Shown: positions 5,581-9,354 of the stretch, in pieces | Numbering within the stretch: position 1 is the stretch's first letter | Layout of the letters: the number at the start of each line of letters is the position of its first letter | Assembly: GCA_937911795.1 (NCBI GenBank) | Contig: CALDPJ010000104.1 | Span: 1-9,354, forward strand | Source of the DNA: an uncultured Flavobacteriales bacterium | GTDB lineage: Bacteria; Bacteroidota; Bacteroidia; Flavobacteriales_D; SKUL01 | Direction of reading: 5' to 3' | DNA length: 9,354 nucleotides | Notes under the pieces: model-generated | What the model saw: the letters and a program-made list of their open reading frames with translations, nothing else | Databases searched by the model: none | Told to the model about the DNA's origin: nothing | Made by a program: the position numbers and the translations under genes

Positions 5581-7362
5581 TCAGTGCTTGATAAATTGAT
5601 AAACTCCGGTCTCTAGTCCGGAATACACATTCACCAGATAAATCCCTTTGCTGAGATTAGATACGTCCATCTTAAATGAATATGCCTGCACTTCGTGTTG
5701 CATGACTTCCTTTCCGGTAGCACTATAGACCTCAACCCGATCTATTCCGTCTTTATAATCAATCTGCAACCAATTCACAGCAGGATTCGGGAAAATAAGT
5801 AAATCAATTATAGTTCGGTTGGAACTCGAAATACTCAGCATTGGATTCCACTCATAAGCTCCTAAATCAATTATTCCATTGTGTACTCGGCCATTTCCGT
5901 CAATATCCAATGGGTTGTCTGGTCCTCCCGGAAAAAGATCGAGGTCTGAGTCAGGATGACCGGCATCAATAGCAGGTGATGTATTCAGTAAATGAAAATT
6001 ACCAGCAGTAGAGGGAGCAGTAGCCGGTTCTAACTCTTCCAGAAACTGAGGATCCGCATCAATGTTATTGCCAAGGTTCACTCCTATGAAACTATCCCAG
6101 TCATCGCTTCCTCCGGAATTGGCTATCAAAGAATTAAGGAAATGTGGAGTATCTGTGCCAAGCTTAAAAACCGATGCGTCTGGGGGACTTGTGCTTCCAA
6201 AAGAGCTGTTATTCCACATGATTACATTTTGAAGGACAGGGGTGCCATTGTTCACATACAATGCTCCTCCCATTTCTGCTACGCATTCATTGCCTGTAAA
6301 AGTGACATTAGAGATTAAAGGATCGCTCCCTACTGTAACCATAGCCCCCCCGTACTGTCCGGCCTTATTTCCGGCAAAAACCATATTGACCATAGTATGA
6401 TTGCATCCAGATTTACTGGAAATACCTCCTCCATAAAGTCCCGCTTCGTTTCCTCGAAAAATAACATTACTAAATACCGAAGAAGAATTGAAATCACACC
6501 ACAAACCTCCTCCAAAATCGGAGGCGAAGTTGTTCATAAAAGTAACATTATGAAACGCTGGTGAGATATAATGTATACTGCCATCGCTATACATACCACC
6601 TCCTACCGATGCTTCATTATCAATAAAATCAACGTTTTCTAGCAACGAACTATCTCCTTGAACGAAACGCAATCCACCCCCCGAAGTAATGGCCCTATTT
6701 CCGGTGAACACGACATCGTACATATCCACAGAACACACATCCACATTCATTCCACCACCGGAATTTGCTTCATTATTTGAAAATAGCACATCCTGTAGTA
6801 AAATGACACATTGATAACAATTCAACCCCCCGCCAACAGACGAATTGGCTGAATTTTCACTAAAGGTGACATTCGAAAGAGTGATGGCAATATTTTGCGC
6901 TCCAAGTCCACCACCACCAGTTTCGTTATCACCGTCTATGTGTCCATTGCGAATAGTGATATCGGAAATGTTGACCACGAGTCCCTCAAAAACACCAATA
7001 ACACATCCAGCACCTTCTTGCCAGGGTAGTTCATTGGCTTGAATAATTGTGCTATCCTGATTTTCACCTGATAATGTAATATTTTTAGTCAAAAGTACAT
7101 TTTCGGTATAAACACCATTTGCTATATGCACTACTGCCCAATTCTGAACTTCGGCTATTGCATGGTTAATTGTGGCACATGGACTTCCCGGATTCGCGCA
7201 GTTATTATCTTCGTCAAAACCTGTGTTGATATTCACATAGACGTCTTGTGAAACAGATATGGTCGAAATACATAAAGCCAGCACTAGCGTTGTACTGAAT
7301 ATTAATACGGCCTGATGATTTGATTTTATGAAATTGTTAAAACCCGAGCACAAATTATCCAT
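5581..7362 (-). CDS. Secreted right-handed beta-helix protein with choice-of-anchor Q region and T9SS type A sorting domain
   Basis: Residue numbers here count from the outer ATG at 7473. The chosen start is Met38 (7362). After it come a 16-residue n-region, a hydrophobic core (54-72, AVLIFSTTLVLALCISTIS) and probable cleavage near 75-76. Residues 77-160 resemble the opening of DUF1565-like beta-helix proteins (PCATINHAIAEV, ANGVYTENVLL). Residues 165-425 are helix turns with eight FxxN motifs (204, 231, 256, 283, 312, 339, 366 and 392), each paired with a GG[GA][LMI] motif. Then come TSPAIDAG and DIDGNGRVHNGIIDLGAYEW, typical of choice-of-anchor Q proteins. The last 75 residues (556-630) are a type A sorting domain: FPNPAVNWLQI, SKGIYLVNVY and a short basic end. 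The protein should cross the inner membrane by Sec and the outer membrane by T9SS, and be anchored or released at the surface. Its ligand is unknown; adhesion or glycan binding are possibilities only. Confidence 0.9.
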   Translation of the reverse strand: MDNLCSGFNNFIKSNHQAVLIFSTTLVLALCISTISVSQDVYVNINTGFDEDNNCANPGSPCATINHAIAEVQNWAVVHIANGVYTENVLLTKNITLSGENQDSTIIQANELPWQEGAGCVIGVFEGLVVNISDITIRNGHIDGDNETGGGGLGAQNIAITLSNVTFSENSANSSVGGGLNCYQCVILLQDVLFSNNEANSGGGMNVDVCSVDMYDVVFTGNRAITSGGGLRFVQGDSSLLENVDFIDNEASVGGGMYSDGSIHYISPAFHNVTFMNNFASDFGGGLWCDFNSSSVFSNVIFRGNEAGLYGGGISSKSGCNHTMVNMVFAGNKAGQYGGAMVTVGSDPLISNVTFTGNECVAEMGGALYVNNGTPVLQNVIMWNNSSFGSTSPPDASVFKLGTDTPHFLNSLIANSGGSDDWDSFIGVNLGNNIDADPQFLEELEPATAPSTAGNFHLLNTSPAIDAGHPDSDLDLFPGGPDNPLDIDGNGRVHNGIIDLGAYEWNPMLSISSSNRTIIDLLIFPNPAVNWLQIDYKDGIDRVEVYSATGKEVMQHEVQAYSFKMDVSNLSKGIYLVNVYSGLETGVYQFIKH

Positions 7363-7381
7363 CTCGTCAAGGTGTTGAAAT

Positions 7382-7389
7382 AAAAGATA
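7382..7389 (-). promoter_or_regulatory. Weak candidate promoter box for the beta-helix gene (inner start)
   Basis: The minus strand reads TATCTTTT, one mismatch from TAnnTTTG, 19 bases before the ATG at 7362. It agrees with the start chosen from the signal peptide. A competing box, TACTTTCC at 7492-7485, lies 11 bases before the outer ATG at 7473. Neither has a clear -33 element. Confidence 0.25.
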
Positions 7390-7602
7390 TCTAATCGCCA
7401 ATAAAATTTGCGATAATAATAATTGTTTTTTTTCATTGAATTGCAATAAGATGTTGATTTCCATATCAGTCATTGGATATGTAAGGAAAGTATACCAGCA
7501 TTAATTATCTCAGTAAGAGTCACTCGACAAATACTTTGATCTTAAAAAGAGGTTAATTACCAGCGAAAGGATTCGCGCGGCAGCGGGGGCTCTCCCGGCA
7601 AC

Positions 7603-7631
7603 AGTTTGAGTTTGGAGTATGGAGGAATTTC
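7603..7631 (-). repeat. Dispersed CTCAATACTC-type repeat, copy C (inverted)
   Basis: On the minus strand this reads GAAATTCCTC, then CATACTC, then CTCAAACT. These blocks match copy A (2741-2776) in order, with short gaps. Relative to copy B at 7653-7681 it is inverted, so the two can pair as the arms of one structure. Confidence 0.5.
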
Positions 7632-7680
7632 TCCTTTTCAAGGATGACTTTACTCTTGCTCAATACTCACACTCAAAACT
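7603..7680. repeat. Imperfect inverted repeat downstream of the rhomboid gene
   Basis: The left arm (7603-7624) and right arm (7659-7680) are imperfect reverse complements, with about 18 of 22 positions matching if two small gaps are allowed. A second near-palindrome, GGAGGAATTTCTCC (7621-7634), sits at the inner edge of the left arm. The structure starts ten bases past the rhomboid stop codon on that gene's strand and could end its transcript, but it lacks a U run. Its arms are repeat copies B and C. Confidence 0.45.
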
Positions 7681-7681
7681 G
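7653..7681 (+). repeat. Dispersed CTCAATACTC repeat, copy B
   Basis: This begins with CTCTTGCTCAATACTC, identical over 16 bases to copy A at 2748-2763, and continues ACACTCAAAACTG where copy A has TTGCTCAAAATTG. It ends nine bases from the rhomboid stop codon and forms one arm of the inverted repeat at 7603-7680. Confidence 0.6.
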
Positions 7682-7689
7682 TTATCCAA

Positions 7690-9270
7690 TCATAAATCAG
7701 ACTTTTGAATCCTTTTTCTGCGCGAGCGCGGAGAAGCGTTTTCAATCAACTTTTCTTTGTCCATTAAAATATAAATCCCACCGAGGAATATACCGCTGAT
7801 CAGTCCACCAATGTGCGCTGGGTTGTCATAACCAGCAATAAATCCCATGAGTAAGCCAAAACCTGCATACATCAGCAGAAATGGCAAAATGAAACCCGAA
7901 GTGTACTCAGGATAGATACCCGATAAACTAAAAATCAGAATGATTCCAAGCAAGCCAAAAATTGCTCCGGAAGCCCCGATACTCACCACATCAACGTGCC
8001 AGTAAATACTTGCTATACTCGCGAGAATTCCACAAATCAAAAAGCTCAATACCAATTTCGCGGGACCAACGACTTTTTCCAGAAATAAACCACTCAATCC
8101 CAACCCAACCATGTTGAGGATTAAATGAACCAATCCACCATGGAGGAAAACAGCCGTCAATAGTCGCCAATATTCGCCTTCCAAAACTTCAAGTCTGCGA
8201 TTTCCACCATAAGCGAGTAGCTCCCGCGCAGGAGGATACATAATACTGATGCCATCAAACATCATTATTACAATCATCAGCGTATTTGCAATTATCAACC
8301 ATGAAGTCGCTTTGTACGTACCCCCTGGATTCAAAAACAACATCACCTCTTTTATTGGATCATCGCTAAGTGGAATACCCTTTTTAAAATTATTCAGTTC
8401 CTTTTTATTGATTTTAGGCACTATAGTCATCATAAAAACCACAAATGCAGAAATACCAAACGACCCGAAAATCCAAAAGAATGAATTTCCAGCCCGGTCT
8501 TCAAAGGGTTCGTTTATCGGCACCAGGACAATTTGCTCAGACGGGACAAAGTCAGGAAACCCATCTGTTATCGCATAGACAAAACCATCCCAGTCCTCTG
8601 AATTCCGAAGTTGTTCAAAATATTCGACCTTCTGTAAGTCATAAGCTTCAAACTCCTCTAGCGATTGTTCAATGAAACGCTCATATTCTCGGTCTAGACG
8701 TTCATCACTCAGCCGATTGCTGAGATTCTCACTATAATCAACTCCATACCAAACGGACTCAGCATTTTCGAATGGACAGGCGAAAAACAGATGAAATCTT
8801 AAATTTTCATTGGTTCTTCCTGAAACGATCGATTTCACATAGGGCAGGCTCGCCTCCTGATCTACTATAAATGACCTGATTTTAAAGTACTTTTCGTTCC
8901 GTTGGTTCTTGATTTCACCAACTGAATGGATTTTCACCAAATCGAACGAACTTTTTTCCATGTAATATTGGCTTATGAGAAGTGGAATAATTATGGCTGC
9001 AACAATTATAAATTGATACAGGAAATAACCATTGTTCCCCTTACCATTTACATCCAGAATCCGGATCCGTCTACGCAACAGAACGTGCACAGCAATAACG
9101 ACAAATATCAACGGCAATATAATTCCAGTCACCTCATATTTAAAAGGTAAAATGCCCAGTTGGAAATCAAAAATCCACCTAAACACGACGTAGACCACCA
9201 CGGTTCCGATTGCCGTCATCAGATAGGGAACAAAAACCTCCCGTAGCTTTATGTATTCACTTTCCAACAT
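7690..9270 (-). CDS. Rhomboid-family intramembrane serine protease with N-terminal membrane/periplasmic extension
   Basis: The C-terminal third (about 322-505) is a six-helix rhomboid protease, which cuts substrates within the inner membrane. GGNRRLEVLEGEYWRLLTAV leads into FLHGGLVHLILNM (His377, His382, Asn386). The catalytic Ser434 is in GASG and the catalytic His486 is in AHIGG, so the dyad is intact. The first 320 residues are extra: three likely membrane helices (about 13-33, 47-64, 82-101), an acidic soluble region (103-261) and a fourth helix (262-284). Basic loops at 66-80, 285-297 and the C-terminus (RSRRKRIQK) follow the positive-inside rule if the N-terminus is cytoplasmic, which puts 103-261 in the periplasm and the rhomboid core in its usual orientation. 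At 526 residues it is well over twice a minimal rhomboid. Substrates are unknown. The downstream beta-helix gene is 217 bases or more away and probably not co-transcribed. Confidence 0.93.
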   Translation of the reverse strand: MLESEYIKLREVFVPYLMTAIGTVVVYVVFRWIFDFQLGILPFKYEVTGIILPLIFVVIAVHVLLRRRIRILDVNGKGNNGYFLYQFIIVAAIIIPLLISQYYMEKSSFDLVKIHSVGEIKNQRNEKYFKIRSFIVDQEASLPYVKSIVSGRTNENLRFHLFFACPFENAESVWYGVDYSENLSNRLSDERLDREYERFIEQSLEEFEAYDLQKVEYFEQLRNSEDWDGFVYAITDGFPDFVPSEQIVLVPINEPFEDRAGNSFFWIFGSFGISAFVVFMMTIVPKINKKELNNFKKGIPLSDDPIKEVMLFLNPGGTYKATSWLIIANTLMIVIMMFDGISIMYPPARELLAYGGNRRLEVLEGEYWRLLTAVFLHGGLVHLILNMVGLGLSGLFLEKVVGPAKLVLSFLICGILASIASIYWHVDVVSIGASGAIFGLLGIILIFSLSGIYPEYTSGFILPFLLMYAGFGLLMGFIAGYDNPAHIGGLISGIFLGGIYILMDKEKLIENASPRSRRKRIQKSDL

Positions 9271-9279
9271 CTAAGCGAC

Positions 9280-9287
9280 CAAACATA
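9280..9287 (-). promoter_or_regulatory. Candidate rhomboid promoter, -7 box TATGTTTG
   Basis: The minus strand reads TATGTTTG, an exact match to TAnnTTTG, nine bases before the rhomboid ATG. A TTG lies only nine bases further upstream, too close to be a -33 element, and no better one is visible. The short predicted leader matches the GNAT gene. Confidence 0.45.
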
Positions 9288-9354
9288 TGCATTTCTCAAG
9301 AATAGCGCATCTTTTGTACTTTCCACGGGTATATCCATATATCGATCGGGATTG

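Noticed and set aside
5900..7000. Recurring DNA motifs (CCTCC/ACCACC and similar) that might suggest a repeat array
   Set aside because: They are the coding of Gly-Gly-Gly motifs in the beta-helix turns. Spacing follows the protein repeat and there are no identical direct repeats with unique spacers, so it is not a CRISPR array.
8249..8578. Plus-strand open frames at 8249-8578, 8445-8675 and 8926-9150
   Set aside because: All are antisense to the rhomboid gene, whose membrane helices and catalytic motifs are intact. No independent coding signal is seen.
1..9354. Search for tRNA, rRNA, riboswitch, insertion sequence, toxin-antitoxin or defence-system genes
   Set aside because: I saw no cloverleaf, rRNA motif, known riboswitch core, transposase or defence-gene motif. 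The gaps are short and mostly explained by promoters and small repeats.

Overview
The window reads as chromosomal DNA from a member of the Bacteroidota, most likely a free-living Flavobacteriales- or Sphingobacteriales-like lineage. The evidence is a surface protein ending in a type IX secretion (T9SS) type A sorting domain, promoter-like TAnnTTTG boxes close to start codons, no clear Shine-Dalgarno sequences, and close family resemblance of CarB and the rhomboid protein to Bacteroidota forms. The lineage call is inference; no rRNA or tRNA gene is present to anchor it.

Layout. Positions 1-2538 (minus) hold the first 846 codons of carB, the large subunit of carbamoyl phosphate synthase; its 3' end lies beyond position 1. 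Upstream is a 453-base gap (2539-2991) with a candidate carB leader and several short repeats. Then come, all on the minus strand, a GNAT acetyltransferase (2992-3552) and the 23S rRNA pseudouridine synthase gene rluF (3689-4447). A 94-base divergent gap separates rluF from the only plus-strand gene, an ankyrin-repeat protein with a GTG start (4542-5504). That gene converges with a secreted right-handed beta-helix protein on the minus strand (5581-7362, or to 7473 with an alternative start). A repeat-bearing gap follows, then a rhomboid intramembrane protease with a large predicted periplasmic domain (7690-9270, minus).

How the genes relate. carB, GNAT, rluF, the beta-helix gene and the rhomboid gene point the same way but are separated by gaps of 100-450 bases. 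Most have their own candidate promoter, so they look like single-gene units rather than one operon. carB and rluF are housekeeping genes (pyrimidine/arginine precursor supply and ribosome modification). The ankyrin, beta-helix and rhomboid genes are accessory and concern protein interaction, the cell surface and membrane proteolysis; nothing in the sequence ties them into one pathway.

The less ordinary content is between genes: a GC-rich palindromic element before carB, a short dispersed repeat in three copies (two forming an inverted pair downstream of the rhomboid gene), a perfect 7-bp inverted repeat over the GNAT promoter, and two compact hairpins in the carB leader. I do not see convincing evidence for an undescribed multi-gene system.
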